From Heterobilharzia americana (lineage: Eukaryota > Platyhelminthes > Trematoda > Strigeidida > Schistosomatidae): DNA of 64,000 nucleotides. Numbering within the stretch: the stretch's first letter is position 1; every line of letters begins with the position of its first letter. Under the pieces are notes generated by a model. It was not told the origin of the DNA, ran no database searches, and saw nothing but the letters and a program-made list of their open reading frames with translations. This document shows positions 33,701 through 39,749 of the stretch, one piece after another. Position numbers and translations under genes: made by a program. The stretch is taken from assembly GCA_944470555.2 (NCBI GenBank), contig OX104131.1, positions 13,818,515 through 13,882,514 on the forward strand, written 5' to 3'.

Positions 33701-36389
33701 TTTATATTTGAAGGGATTCCATATGTAGCTAACAATTCGTCCAATGACATTTCACTTTCCTAAAAGTAACAATAGTAAACAAACCGCTATGTACTTATAT
33801 CATCCTGTTATTTATCGACAAGAGAAACAGAGCAGCCAGATAAATACATGAGTATCAGCTAAAAAAAACAAAGATATCTTATCAGTATAAGTGTAAAACT
33901 TCGGCGCAGTGATAGAATGTAATTCCATATTAAATTCGTCTATTTGAAATGGCACACAGTGATACAGTATTATTTACTTGATGAGACATTTCAGTAGTAT
34001 GTCTAACAAATCAAAAAGATTGTACAAAATACACTGTTATTTACGGGAGCCATACTATGCGCTGGTAGCAACTTCACTCTACGCTTTGTAAATAGAGCAC
34101 ATAATGGGACTACATCCTGGGCAAAAGAGTCCCAGTCGCCAACAGACAATCAAAGCAGGAGTTTTGGGGACAGTATTGCTAATAGTTATGCAAAAAATAA
34201 TTTATTACTTGAGGCATGGCAACGGTAATAAACCCCAACTAACTATTTCGAGTGTATCTAAATCTTCATAAGTTGTTCAAGCAGGTAGATATGTACCTAA
34301 AACTTGAGTTGATAGATACAGTCACTTGGAGTGGAAAAAACACGTCGCCTTTTTTAAGACTCATACCAACATGATGATCAGTTAGTCAGTTAGCTGGCAC
34401 GTAGTTTCGTTATATTAGCGACCAATAAACCTATGAAATTCAACACTGTATGAAATAACACTAGAAGTTAATCAAGTTGCTGTTTCAATCCCAGGGTCTA
34501 TTGTAATTTCACAAAACAAAGAATATGCTGTAAAAACATTATTTCTAGTGCTAGGTGACTGAAAGCAGATGACATGAAACCCTATTGAAGATACGTTCCA
34601 TATGTAATTCATTAGAGACATAAAACCTCCAACATTCATAAAGTCAGTGTCATCTGTGAGAATGTGACCAGTGCTGACTAGTAAAAGTCTTCGCTGCTGA
34701 GGTATTTTATAACACTGTGACTCAATGCTTGTGAGACCATATAGCGTCACCCAAGTTTAGTTTATCGTTCCTCAACCTTTTCTTAAAAAAAGGTACGACT
34801 TTTCCTTGATTTTGTTGAGATCTCTGTTAAAACCCCAGTCGGTCATCATGATAACACCGTATAAGCTATCGGTATATAAATGAAAGTCTCTTAGTTGAGT
34901 AAATCAAACTGTTAAACCTTTACCGCTCAATACAAGCTTGATACAAACACAGTTACACTATAAATAATCAAGAGGATTATTTACTGTTGGGGTGATGTTT
35001 GATATTACCTCACTACTACACTTACCAGTAACTGATAACGTTTAGCGTCTCCGTGACTGAGTAGCTTAGTTGATAAAGCTCCGGTGTCTGAAGTGGTGGG
35101 TACTTGGCTCGAGTCTCGGCGAAAACAATAACATGGGTGCGAAACCCGTCCCACCTACAGAGGTTTGGGTAGCCCGTAATATCACTACATGTAACACTGC
35201 CCGCGGTGCAAACGTGCACCTGGCAGCTGTGTGAATTTCAATTTTGATTCAACACAAGTGACTATTATTCATCGTAGACTGACGTCAGTTGGAGGGACAA
35301 AGGAAACCTGGGAGCACTGGACAGCTGTTTCGTCCTAGCATGGGACTCCTCAGCAGTGCGCACCCACAACCACGCCAGGGATCGAACCCGTGACCTTGAG
35401 GTTCCATGGTCAGCGCGTTGCCATTGAGCCACTGGGTCAGAATCCAGTCGTCCATATTTCCAACTTCTGTTAGCTCATTGGTGACTAGCTTCGAGAGGTA
35501 ATTCTCAGTTCCAATGAGAAGTCGTGACCGGTGGAGGGCAAAGCCTGATGGTCGTGAGGACAATTACTCATCGACGACACTGAGTGGCGGTTGCGCTATT
35601 TCGTGAGCTAACAGAAGTTGGAGATGTGGACGACTGGATTCTGACCCAGTGGCTCAATGGCAACGTGCTGGTCACGGAACCTCAAGGTCACGGGTTCGAT
35701 CCCTGGCGTGGTTGTGGGTGCGCACTGCTGAGGAGTCCCATGCCAGGACGAAACAGCTGTCCAGTGCTCCCAGGTTTCCTTTGTTCCTCCAACTAATATC
35801 AGCCTACGATGAACAACAACTTGAAATATTTCGAAGTCCCCACAACTTCCTCAAAATACAAATGATTGTAATAATTTCACTAATTACAAGAGGCGGATAT
35901 TCATCTAGAAATAGCTTCACCATTATAACTTTTAAAGACTATAATTTACTTGTCAGCTCCTGTTATACCACTTAGAATGTCAATCTGTAGTTTATCTTAG
36001 TTACTTTCAAGTACAGAATCACGTATAATAACAATGAACTAATATCAAAATTTGATACTGAGTGGCTTTCAAGTGAAACTAACAGATGAAAGAAGCATTA
36101 TGACAAGTTGAGAAGGAAATGAACTTACCTTCATAAGGCTTGAGACTTCTTCCTCGTCAGCAGCATCTTCTTCTGGTGGAATACTGTCATCATCTTCGGC
36201 TGAAACATCACGTTCATCAAAATCGCTATCACTCGTCCCATCAGTTTTAGGTGTGACACTGTCTGCAGATGGATCAAAACTGTCTGCGGATTGAGCCGAC
36301 ATCGCAGCCGTACTGGAACCATAATCCCGTGGGTGTTCTGAAGACTCTGAAATGGGTATTTTTGTTTCCCACTTTTGCTCAGTAACCAT
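6612..36389 (-). CDS. MIER-family co-repressor, partial (8 exons, C-terminus not found)
   Basis: Exons in transcript order: 36389-36129, 33759-33388, 31577-31172, 27523-27438, 20445-20182, 18477-18396, 12565-12462, 6736-6612. Joined phases are consistent and give 566 codons plus 2 nt. Seen: an acidic N-terminus with SFDPSADS, then ESEMSLDELLATYGI, the acidic DEDEDYCPSED leading into EIKVGDEYQANVP (ELM2, from about residue 376), LVWKP, the helix ALFLLMRCDYDVEEALQRL, and a SANT domain (about 500-550) with SEPDCTAFEKSFAIYGKDF and ELIHFYYLWKK. This order matches vertebrate MIER1/2/3 (FDPSAD, DEDYIPSED, ELM2, SANT). Family knowledge: nuclear proteins whose ELM2-SANT module recruits HDAC1/2 to repress transcription. 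An in-frame TAA two codons before the ATG supports the start. Introns total about 28 kb and are full of repeats. RCOR or MTA paralogues are less likely because the MIER-type N-terminal motifs are present. Confidence 0.9.
7150..7622 (-). mobile_element. RTE-A LINE 3' end fused to gypsy remnant
   Basis: The minus strand reads HVLRLPSHCLPRLALSGEVG and LKIGHNVADI, the counterpart of HVLHMPSHRLPCHTMLAEVG and DDMAQNRC in the 42.7-43.1 kb copy, followed by the UTR. The sequence to the right of 7631 is gypsy integrase. Confidence 0.7.
7634..7831 (-). pseudogene. Ty3/gypsy integrase zinc-domain remnant
   Basis: 65 open codons containing HFHLGHPVIGRIKSIARSY, AYWPWIDQQFIDYVNRC and CVDCQ, the HHCC zinc-binding fold at the N-terminus of retroviral-type integrases. 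The catalytic DDE core is absent because the sequence changes to RTE-A LINE at about 7622. Confidence 0.75.
9639..10463 (-). pseudogene. Ty3/gypsy Gag-protease remnant
   Basis: 274 open codons. Capsid-like segment with FLTHVGIVDRECKNVKL, LILICNPQSPKFADIRMRL and LTSDITAEYQKLIDLQ, then Cys/His motif CWYCGAWHFVKSHPF followed by CRDCNTLGHKD. A basic Ser/Arg region and a retropepsin start (LQMDTASDITI) follow. Gag packages the element RNA in particles. The frame is shifted from the N-terminal piece at 10698-10486, and the protease is cut after its active-site Asp. Not functional. Confidence 0.72.
10700..11939. other. Intronic, no clear feature
   Basis: MIER intron 7. It contains upstream flank of the gypsy remnant (no LTR found) and an ORF of 111 codons at 11222-11557 without recognisable motifs. 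Confidence 0.5.
11940..12150 (-). repeat. tRNA-derived SINE-like repeat, family S2, with hammerhead remnant
   Basis: Minus strand: A box TTAGCTCACTGG, B box GGTTCTAATCTC, then CCTTG, TTGACGAG, TCC...GGA, AAC, GTC, CAGGG. Stem I CCTTG/CAGGG still pairs. The core has lost its first C and the CG before AAA. Intron 7 of MIER. Confidence 0.6.
12462..12565 (-). CDS. MIER exon 7 (SANT N-terminal half)
   Basis: 104-nt exon, acceptor ctgtag|AAGTACC and donor CCCGA|GTAAGC. It encodes WSEPDCTAFEKSFAIYGKDF and QIRETR, matching SANT helices 1-2 of MIER ([20 protein letters not shown]). An RTE-A LINE tail lies within about 100 bases on the acceptor side, yet the splice signal is intact. Confidence 0.9.
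12664..13185 (+). mobile_element. RTE-A LINE 3' end
   Basis: It matches 42735-43270: GCGTAGAGTTTTG, TTCCGTCGACTCAGATACC, and the UTR end GTGGCAACTGGGACCGTTA then CAGTAATGCCAGGTC and GATATTGAC. Its start lies 99 bases from the 12565 exon border in MIER intron 6. Confidence 0.75.
14072..14405 (-). repeat. Hammerhead SINE family S1, full length
   Basis: Minus strand: A box TGGTTCAATGG, B box GGCTCGACCCC, then CACACTG, CTGAGGG (last core A changed to G), stem II GTCCC and AGGAC, GAAA, and CAGTGC. The ribozyme is probably inactive. A partial opposite copy lies at 14438-14505. Confidence 0.78.
14438..14505 (+). repeat. Hammerhead SINE S1, 3' fragment
   Basis: Plus strand: begins inside the ribozyme (GAAACACCTGTC) and continues CAGTGCTCCCAAGG to CCTTCAACTGATATC, the known 3' end of the family. 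It is inverted relative to the neighbour at 14072. Confidence 0.7.
15590..16633 (+). mobile_element. RTE LINE family B, 5'-truncated
   Basis: Plus strand, enters within RT: LEVKTGVKQGCRLLSPIIFL, LDFPDDD in place of the ADD box, TGLQVNVEKTE, QDPDFQHQCQVS, WLRNLARHEKHFQQTTDI, WIEHTLRRPFGDIT and a 3' end AGGAACCCAAGAGACAAATAAT with (AAT)n tail. Several stops and shifts. Lies in MIER intron 6. Confidence 0.8.
16634..18084. other. Intronic, nothing recognised
   Basis: MIER intron 6, AT-rich. Short ORFs only, none with a motif. Confidence 0.5.
18085..18165 (+). repeat. tRNA-like SINE fragment
   Basis: TAGGTCAGTTGATAGAAC then GATTCGACTCC: A and B boxes at the usual distance. No cloverleaf ends pair. 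MIER intron 6. Confidence 0.45.
18396..18477 (-). CDS. MIER exon 6 (ELM2 C-terminal helix)
   Basis: 82-nt exon, acceptor tttag|GCCTTG and donor TTCAG|GTACG. It encodes ALFLLMRCDYDVEEALQRL, the ELM2 terminal helix (vertebrate MIER: QALYLLLQCGYNVEEALRR). It ends in phase 1 and joins exon 7 as Glu. Confidence 0.88.
18660..18957 (-). mobile_element. RTE-A LINE 3' UTR fragment with duplicated terminus
   Basis: The minus strand closely matches 43040-43272, including TGTGTATACATCTGCGCC and CAGTAATGCCTGGTCC. The terminal 35-40 bases occur twice (about 18672-18705 and 18728-18765), suggesting slippage or a second partial insertion. Confidence 0.75.
19100..19870 (+). mobile_element. RTE LINE family B, internally deleted (5' end joined to 3' end)
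   Basis: Leader from about 19.1 kb, then the endonuclease N-terminus: GTRNVRTMFERTKAAQIAKQ, CDIEVLGICKES, IIYSGHPDDNHEHAEEVAIM. At about 19695 it jumps to the element's 3' end (RVGRP, then ELGVPAEGDIKIM and NESLWAVVAPGSRDCREQS) and ends AGGAACCCAAGGGG. All of RT is absent. Lies in MIER intron 5. Confidence 0.75.
20182..20445 (-). CDS. MIER exon 5 (ELM2 core)
   Basis: Acceptor tatag|GAGATC at 20445, exactly 88 codons. It starts EIKVGDEYQANVP, the ELM2 opening motif, has an Asn/Ser-rich insert, then LVWKPCEKLSEADVTRF. It ends at GATGATGAAGAG followed by GCAAGT, a consensus GC donor. Reading through instead to a later GTAACG would add residues that break the alignment with ELM2 (DNEQALYLLL in vertebrates), so the GC donor is preferred. 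Confidence 0.88.
20990..21365 (+). mobile_element. Penelope-like element 3' remnant (GIY-YIG region)
   Basis: An open stretch at 21167-21364 reads HNHIDWNNLEIIKQESSKTA, REFMKEWDSN and TNRCMEADYYEEI. This resembles the end of the GIY-YIG nuclease of Penelope-like elements (pattern H-IDW, T-AREFLEAW, SINRHIDL). Upstream, CKGCQYHC and a decayed segment replace the GIY-YIG start. Identification is by pattern only. Confidence 0.5.
21366..22609. other. Intronic, nothing firm
   Basis: MIER intron 4. TGGCTGAGTGGT near 21790 resembles a tRNA A box, without a convincing B box. Confidence 0.45.
22610..22860 (+). mobile_element. RTE-A LINE 3' end, degenerate
   Basis: It aligns loosely to 42900-43210: GACTAAAACGTCATCAATCC, then GAAGACTGCAGATGATATGA and CTGATGTGTGGTG. 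The middle is rearranged. Confidence 0.5.
23075..23325 (+). mobile_element. RTE LINE family B, 3' end only
   Basis: Ends of the C-terminal coding region: MEPRWEATSWASELRVTWRR, EEEMRACGLSWSQVQKISED, ATEALCSTRNPRHK, then an (AATAAT)n tail at 23300-23325. Severely 5'-truncated. Lies in MIER intron 4. Confidence 0.8.
23326..25439. other. Intronic, nothing recognised
   Basis: MIER intron 4. AT-rich, no ORF above 60 codons, no repeat matching elsewhere in the window. Confidence 0.5.
25440..25480. repeat. (ATT)n microsatellite at LINE tail
   Basis: Imperfect ATT/TTA run that forms the 3' tail of the RTE-B copy on the minus strand. Confidence 0.6.
25457..26330 (-). mobile_element. RTE LINE family B, 5'-truncated
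   Basis: Minus strand. RT from the catalytic box LDFADDLCLMSHKLED (about 26.3 kb), TGLQVNIEKTEVMKI, VTSFTYLVSTVS, EDAKVRIGKARQAYISL, ISNKELWERTNQEPIT, RWIGHTLRKPTGDITRQ, then EEEMRACGLSWSQVQKISEN and a TAA/ATT tail at 25457. At least two frameshifts. The His/Gln run is a local insertion of CAA/CAC triplets. Confidence 0.82.
26511..26800 (-). mobile_element. RTE-A LINE 3' end
   Basis: The minus strand carries CCAATGATTGGAGACTCTAG, then the UTR phrases ATGAGATGTGGCAACTCG and CAGTAATGCCTG, matching 43000-43260. No open frame. Confidence 0.72.
27438..27523 (-). CDS. MIER exon 4 (acidic lead-in to ELM2)
   Basis: Short exon, 86 nt, acceptor catag|GTCAGG and donor AAGGGA|GTAAGT. It encodes YNSDEDEDYCPSED then HDWKG, the counterpart of the vertebrate MIER segment DEDYIPSEDWKK that directly precedes the ELM2 domain. 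The phase into the next exon (GAG ATC AAA) is 0. Confidence 0.88.
27855..28245. repeat. Inverted repeat (foldback), about 150-bp arms
   Basis: The left arm 27855-28010 and right arm 28090-28245 are reverse complements at about 90 percent. The spacer of about 80 bases contains a smaller hairpin (CTTGGTAA, TTACCAAG). The arms include the phrase GTCCCCCCACTCCTCGG. No transposase. Lies in MIER intron 3, 330 bases upstream of exon 4. It could be a MITE-like foldback or a head-to-head pair of a short repeat. Confidence 0.8.
28246..29349. other. Intronic, nothing firm
   Basis: MIER intron 3. Phrases such as GGAGTCTCCAACAACAG hint at RTE-A C-terminal debris, but alignment is too weak to call. Confidence 0.4.
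29350..30560 (-). mobile_element. RTE LINE family C remnant, in MIER intron 3
   Basis: Minus-strand copy of the family at 43283. The linker ORF 30336-30052 contains NSTTSLRNGRKQYSMTKA and the same KLVEDTGKE followed by TGA. Degenerate RT pieces run to about 29.35 kb (FTNIISKILDSI-like, ARFRQFVYQV). The best-preserved block matches 43640-44070 at roughly 98 percent by eye; the flanks diverge more. Confidence 0.75.
30958..31040 (-). mobile_element. RTE-A LINE terminal fragment
   Basis: Only the last 70-80 bases of the element plus its (GAT)n tail, seen as CATCATCATCATCATCATC on the plus strand, then CAACATAGGACCAGGCATTA. Very short, well conserved. Confidence 0.7.
31172..31577 (-). CDS. MIER exon 3
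   Basis: Acceptor gcgcag|CTGACT at 31577 and donor ACTG|GTTAGT at 31172 frame 135 codons plus 1 nt. The encoded linker is Ser/Thr-rich and basic, then turns acidic (DQTEETEEQEDTR). It joins the next exon in phase (G + GT gives Gly). No catalytic motif; it behaves as a disordered linker. Confidence 0.82.
32466..32819 (+). mobile_element. Solo LTR with target duplication
   Basis: 354 bases starting TGTTAGGG and ending CATAACA (perfect TGTTA/TAACA ends). Flanks are ATTAT and ATTAC, a 4 of 5 match to a 5-bp duplication. A TATA box CTATAAAAAGGG lies at about 32650. No internal retroelement sequence on either side, so it is a solo LTR, antisense in MIER intron 2. Its family is unknown. Confidence 0.72.
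33388..33759 (-). CDS. MIER exon 2
   Basis: Acceptor ttttag|GAAAGTG at 33759 and donor TGT|GTGAGT at 33388 frame 124 codons, phase 0 at both ends. It begins ESEMSLDELLATYGI, corresponding to the MIER motif before the acidic region. The rest is a low-complexity Ser/Arg/Pro stretch with basic clusters (KKPRRS), a plausible nuclear localisation signal. No domain is seen in the remainder. Confidence 0.85.
33760..35049. other. Intronic, nothing recognised
   Basis: MIER intron 1, unique-looking AT-rich sequence with short chance ORFs. Confidence 0.5.
35050..35125 (+). repeat. tRNA-like SINE fragment
   Basis: GAGTAGCTTAGTTGATAAAG then GGCTCGAGTCTC give A and B boxes. It differs from the S1 repeats 160 bases away. 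No ribozyme motif. Confidence 0.5.
35283..35478 (-). repeat. Hammerhead SINE family S1, partial, intact ribozyme
   Basis: Minus strand: A box TGGCTCAATGG, B box GGTTCGATCCC, then an intact hammerhead (separate entry), ending CCTCCAACTGAC. It is arranged as an inverted pair with 35479-35805. Lies in MIER intron 1. Confidence 0.85.
35314..35370 (-). ncRNA. Hammerhead ribozyme, type I, core intact (inverse copy)
   Basis: On the minus strand: GCACTG (35359-35354), CTGAGGA, GTCC/GGAC, GAAA, CAGCTG, cleavage after C at 35320, CAGTGC (35319-35314). It differs from the plus copy only in the stem II loop (C to T). Confidence 0.85.
35479..35805 (+). repeat. Hammerhead SINE family S1, full length, intact ribozyme
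   Basis: Plus strand, about 327 bases: leader, tRNA-like Pol III promoter (A box TGGCTCAATGG at about 35650, B box GGTTCGATCCC at about 35693), hammerhead, end CCTCCAACTAATATC. Best preserved copy of the family here. Confidence 0.87.
35716..35771 (+). ncRNA. Hammerhead ribozyme, type I, core intact
   Basis: Seen: stem I strand GCACTG (35722-35727), core CTGAGGA (35728-35734), stem II GTCC/GGAC with a short loop, GAAA (35750-35753), stem III only the palindrome CAGCTG (35754-35759), cleavage triplet GTC ending at 35761, and stem I return CAGTGC (35762-35767). Outer TGGG/CCCA pairing adds an internal loop. All invariant core bases are present. A three-pair stem III with no loop suggests activity as a dimer, as known for schistosome and newt hammerheads. 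Confidence 0.85.
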
Positions 36390-36432
36390 AATTTACAAAA
36401 TTCAAGATAAAACGAAACATTCACGTTATGAT
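36129..36432 (-). CDS. MIER exon 1 of coding part, with 5' UTR
   Basis: Coding starts at ATG 36389 and runs 87 codons to donor AAG|GTAAG at 36129. The peptide is Ser/Asp/Glu-rich and contains SFDPSADS, the MIER N-terminal signature. An acceptor (pyrimidine tract then cag) ends at 36433, so the exon probably begins at 36432 with 43 nt of 5' UTR, and an upstream non-coding exon should exist. The first exon and promoter were not found. Confidence 0.82.
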
Positions 36433-36589
36433 CTGAAACGAAAACAGATAATTTGAGGAATTATACATAACAAACCTTTATATAAATCTATGAATTTATA
36501 AGGGACAGTTATTCAGGTAACAGTAATTTTTATTAAACACCCATGTTACTGTCGGCGTACTAACCTACCAGTCACATCAACTGCTTAAG

Positions 36590-36960
36590 ATTTGAAAATG
36601 GACAGATTAAAAAATGATATCAAGCCATGCTACCTTTAATTGTTAGTTCGAGCCATGTGGGGATGTATAGTTCCAAGTTGGGGTCGGTGTAAAAACCGAA
36701 ATAGATAATTGAAGGCTATAGGTCTCATAACTGGGAATCGATAGTATTACCACGGAGGAATTTGTTTGTTTTTTTAAATCATCTTAGCTTTTGTATCACA
36801 CTTTGTTGTTCGCCTCAACCCCTCTTCTTCTTTTCACTTAATGACTCTACACAACTCTTCACCATATACCTTGTATATTTCGTATTGTTGGTTTGTATTT
36901 TGAGTTTCTGACTTGAAGTTTGACAAGCTATACAGTTGAGTAATAGTATCAGACCCTTTG
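36590..36960 (+). mobile_element. RTE-A LINE 3' end, degenerate
   Basis: Fragments align to 42910-43130: GTTCGAGCCATGTGGGGATG, TTGGGGTCGGTG, CTCATAACTGGGAATCG. It sits just upstream of the 5' UTR exon of the MIER gene. Confidence 0.5.
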
Positions 36961-39321
36961 CTGATATTGAGACTAACGTTTACAATACCAATTTGCTACC
37001 CGGAAGATGTTGTTCTTAAGTCTATCCACGTAGCTTTCAACCGATAAGTCATGCTATCGAATCCCGCTCCATTCCCATGGTTTGGAAAGTCAGTATTGCT
37101 AACCCTTAATTAACAAGTGTATTTCATTGTCTAGTATCTGCACTTGCACATGAGTACTGAGTTACGCTTTCTATATATTTTAAAAAATATATCTGCTGCC
37201 CAAACGTCAGTAGGTGAACTTTGAGGAGAACGTGAGACTTGGTAGTTGTGCAGTGTCGTATCACGATATGACTTATACGATTTCAGACAATTAAAAATCT
37301 CCATTTCTTATGTTAAAAGTCAAAGATGAACGAAGAATATTCGTCCCAATAACTTCTCACCAAGTTCTACGGTTATAAAATCAGTTTCGTTAACATACTG
37401 ATAGCCGGAATTTACGGAGAATGCATTTAGGAACAGGTATGGAATTATGATTAAAATTTGGTTCGTTAAGTTTGTGGATGGTAGTGTTGGTTGATAATAA
37501 TAATAATTTCGTTTTATTTCAAAAAGAAAAGAAAGCGGGGACGAAAGTAGGAACGAAAGAGAGAAGTTAAGAAAGAAACAAAAGAGTTGAGGGAGTACCG
37601 TTTATTTATTGGAAGGTCAAAGGAGGAATAGAACTTGGATATATTTTTTTCAAATACAAATTTCAGGCTTCGTTGATCTTATGGCTACAGCTTTCGCTGT
37701 ATAGAGAATGCGTAAACGAATGGCACATTGTATTCCAAAGACTCTACCATATGCCATGGCCACTGGTTACCAATTAAGTATCAGCGTGAATAAAAAGCTT
37801 CATCTATTAGTTACGGATATCTACCACCTTTGGTACCAGTAAGACACCTGAGCAACTTTCGGAAGATAAATATACTGCACAGCAGCAGTTCCCGTCCAAC
37901 CTCAAGATTTTTCAGCCAAACCCACACAAGGTAAATGACACAAGAAAGCATCTTTTCGATCACAGTTATCTTCTAAATATTGCTAATATGCGGAGGGGTT
38001 ACAGACTGAGTAATTTCAAGGTTATGCACAGATGTACAGTTTACTAGGGTGACTGATTTTTTCACTTACGTATGCAATGCTAGCTGAATGTGGAAGGACA
38101 GAAGATGAGGAGAACCAAAACAGCAGTCACTACTACTCGGAGTCGCGTCGGCTATCAACGTGGAATGCACAAGTAGTAGGGATTATTGACGAAGTCAGGC
38201 CACATGAATAACCATAAGTAGTTCTTGTATGTGCCTTTCAGAAGCATAACATCAAAATTTCGAGGAAGGTTGTTGATGATCAGGAAGGATTTATACGTTT
38301 TTGTAGAGTTGATACGTCTTGGTTGTCCATACCATGAAAATTGATGTCTTCTTAAAGCCCAAAGCATTTCTGCTTGAGGCACATCATGCATGTCTCTTCT
38401 AGAAGTACTGAATGTAGTAGAATTGGATTTTTCTCTTTCAAAATCTAAGCCCTTTCGACAGGGTGCTACAGCGTAGGAGGTAATATATTCCCTAAGATGC
38501 TAGTTCAGAAAGAATACTACACTATTACATTCCTGTCCCGTGCGCAGAACTGTCTTAAAAACAACGGTATACACTAATCGCAATTGTAGTAGTTACCCAT
38601 AATCTGACAACCATTCAACCTTACTGAAGAGTACGAACCCAAGGAATAACTGATGCAGTCAGCTGAGCTCTGTCGTGTTATCATGATGCTTAACCCTAAC
38701 CATCACTTTAAGGCAATGGTTATCGACCTATATTATCTTCAAACCTATGTAGAACGCGCTCTAGCACTGATAACTTCCCGTAACATACTTTTCAGCCGGG
38801 AATCCAATTACAGTTACCTGGCAGTAAAAAGGTTTTAAACAGTATAAATCGGCAGTTACCTCCAAAGCATCCACCAGTGAAGAAGTACACTCCACTAATC
38901 GCTTTCCCTTAAAAAGAATTCATTCCTCGTGGCATTGAGGAAAGCCTAAAGCATAACTGAAAATTTGCGTCTAACAGAGATCTAGAACCGGTGAACGTGA
39001 GAAAATATGTACAGTGAAGTGAGCGCGTATTGTCATTGATAACAGGCACCATTAAACTGGTGCGTTTCAATAAGGGTTAGGCAAACACCCACTTATCACT
39101 TATTGCCAGCTGTAACATTAGTAGGGCTGTACCTCGATAGTTTACGCATTCGACTTTTAAAACTGACTTTCATACACAATTCTGACGAGCGAGACCATTT
39201 TCATTTATTGCTTGTATTACACCGTCGTTGATTGGACCGAATTGATGAGTCTCGGTTGGTAGATGGGCTCCTGTGCGGATGCCTCGATATTGCCTGTCTT
39301 TTAACTATGTATCGTAATGAT
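36961..39321. other. Upstream of MIER, nothing firm
   Basis: Probably holds the MIER promoter and a non-coding first exon or flank. No CpG-rich or TATA promoter stands out. A short AAT-repeat lies near 37495-37507. Minus ORF 38391-38155 has no recognised motif. Confidence 0.4.
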
Positions 39322-39339
39322 GGGCAGTGGCTAGCAGTG

Positions 39340-39394
39340 GAATCTAGGATGGGCATTTCGTCCTATTTGGGACTCGTCAGCTGGATGTACCTGC
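39340..39394 (-). ncRNA. Hammerhead ribozyme in left palindrome arm
   Basis: Minus strand: ACATCCAG, core CTGACGAG (39380-39373), stem II GTCC/GGAC, GAAA (39359-39356), short stem III TGCCCA, cleavage triplet ATC, return CTAGAT. Core bases intact; stem I has one mismatch (C against A). Confidence 0.72.
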
Positions 39395-39507
39395 CTCCCA
39401 GTGAGTGGTGTTGTTCCCACCGGGACTCGGGAGCGATCGCTTTAAACGCAAGAGCGTTTTCCCGAGTCCAAGTCCCGGTGGGAACAACACCACTCACTGG
39501 GAGGCAG

Positions 39508-39560
39508 GTACATCCAGCTGACGAGTCCCAATAGGACGTAGTGCGCATCCTGGACTCCAC
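39508..39560 (+). ncRNA. Hammerhead ribozyme in right arm, core damaged
   Basis: Plus strand: ACATCCAG, CTGACGAG (39518-39525), GTCC/GGAC, then GTAG (39538-39541) in place of GAAA, palindromic TGCGCA, ATC, CTGGAC. Two invariant bases are changed, so cleavage is not expected. Confidence 0.7.
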
Positions 39561-39749
39561 TGCTAACCACTGCCCATTGAGACCATTTTCAGTCTGAAAC
39601 ACTTAACCGCGTGTCAATATACGCTGAACTAAGCAAAATTTTGACGAGGCGATACGAAACAAGTACACGGTTTTCTGAACAAGATGTGACATTTAACCAA
39701 CTAGTCCCCTATAGCTCTGCAAAGTTTGAATATTTTCACTAACCACCGA

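Larger units (their letters stand above)
39322..39574. repeat. Palindrome of two hammerhead repeats (Sm-alpha-like, S3)
   Basis: Arms 39322-39431 and 39461-39574 are reverse complements with few differences. The 29-base spacer itself folds (AACGC, GCGTT). Each arm carries a hammerhead of the CTGACGAG, GTCC...GGAC, GAAA, UGCGC type, closely resembling Sm-alpha ribozymes. No tRNA-like promoter is visible within the palindrome. Confidence 0.82.

Noticed and set aside
35584..35796. 70-codon ORF MAVALFRELTEVGDVDDWI and its homologues at 853-1068 and 35285-35563
   Set aside because: It is translation of the S1 SINE; it runs through the tRNA-like boxes and ribozyme and is not a protein gene.
38690..38702. 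TAACCCTAACC telomere-like string
   Set aside because: A single partial unit in unique sequence, not an interstitial telomere array.
39232..39602. ORFs of 100 and 79 codons over the hammerhead palindrome
   Set aside because: Opposite-strand readings of the palindromic arms; no independent coding evidence.
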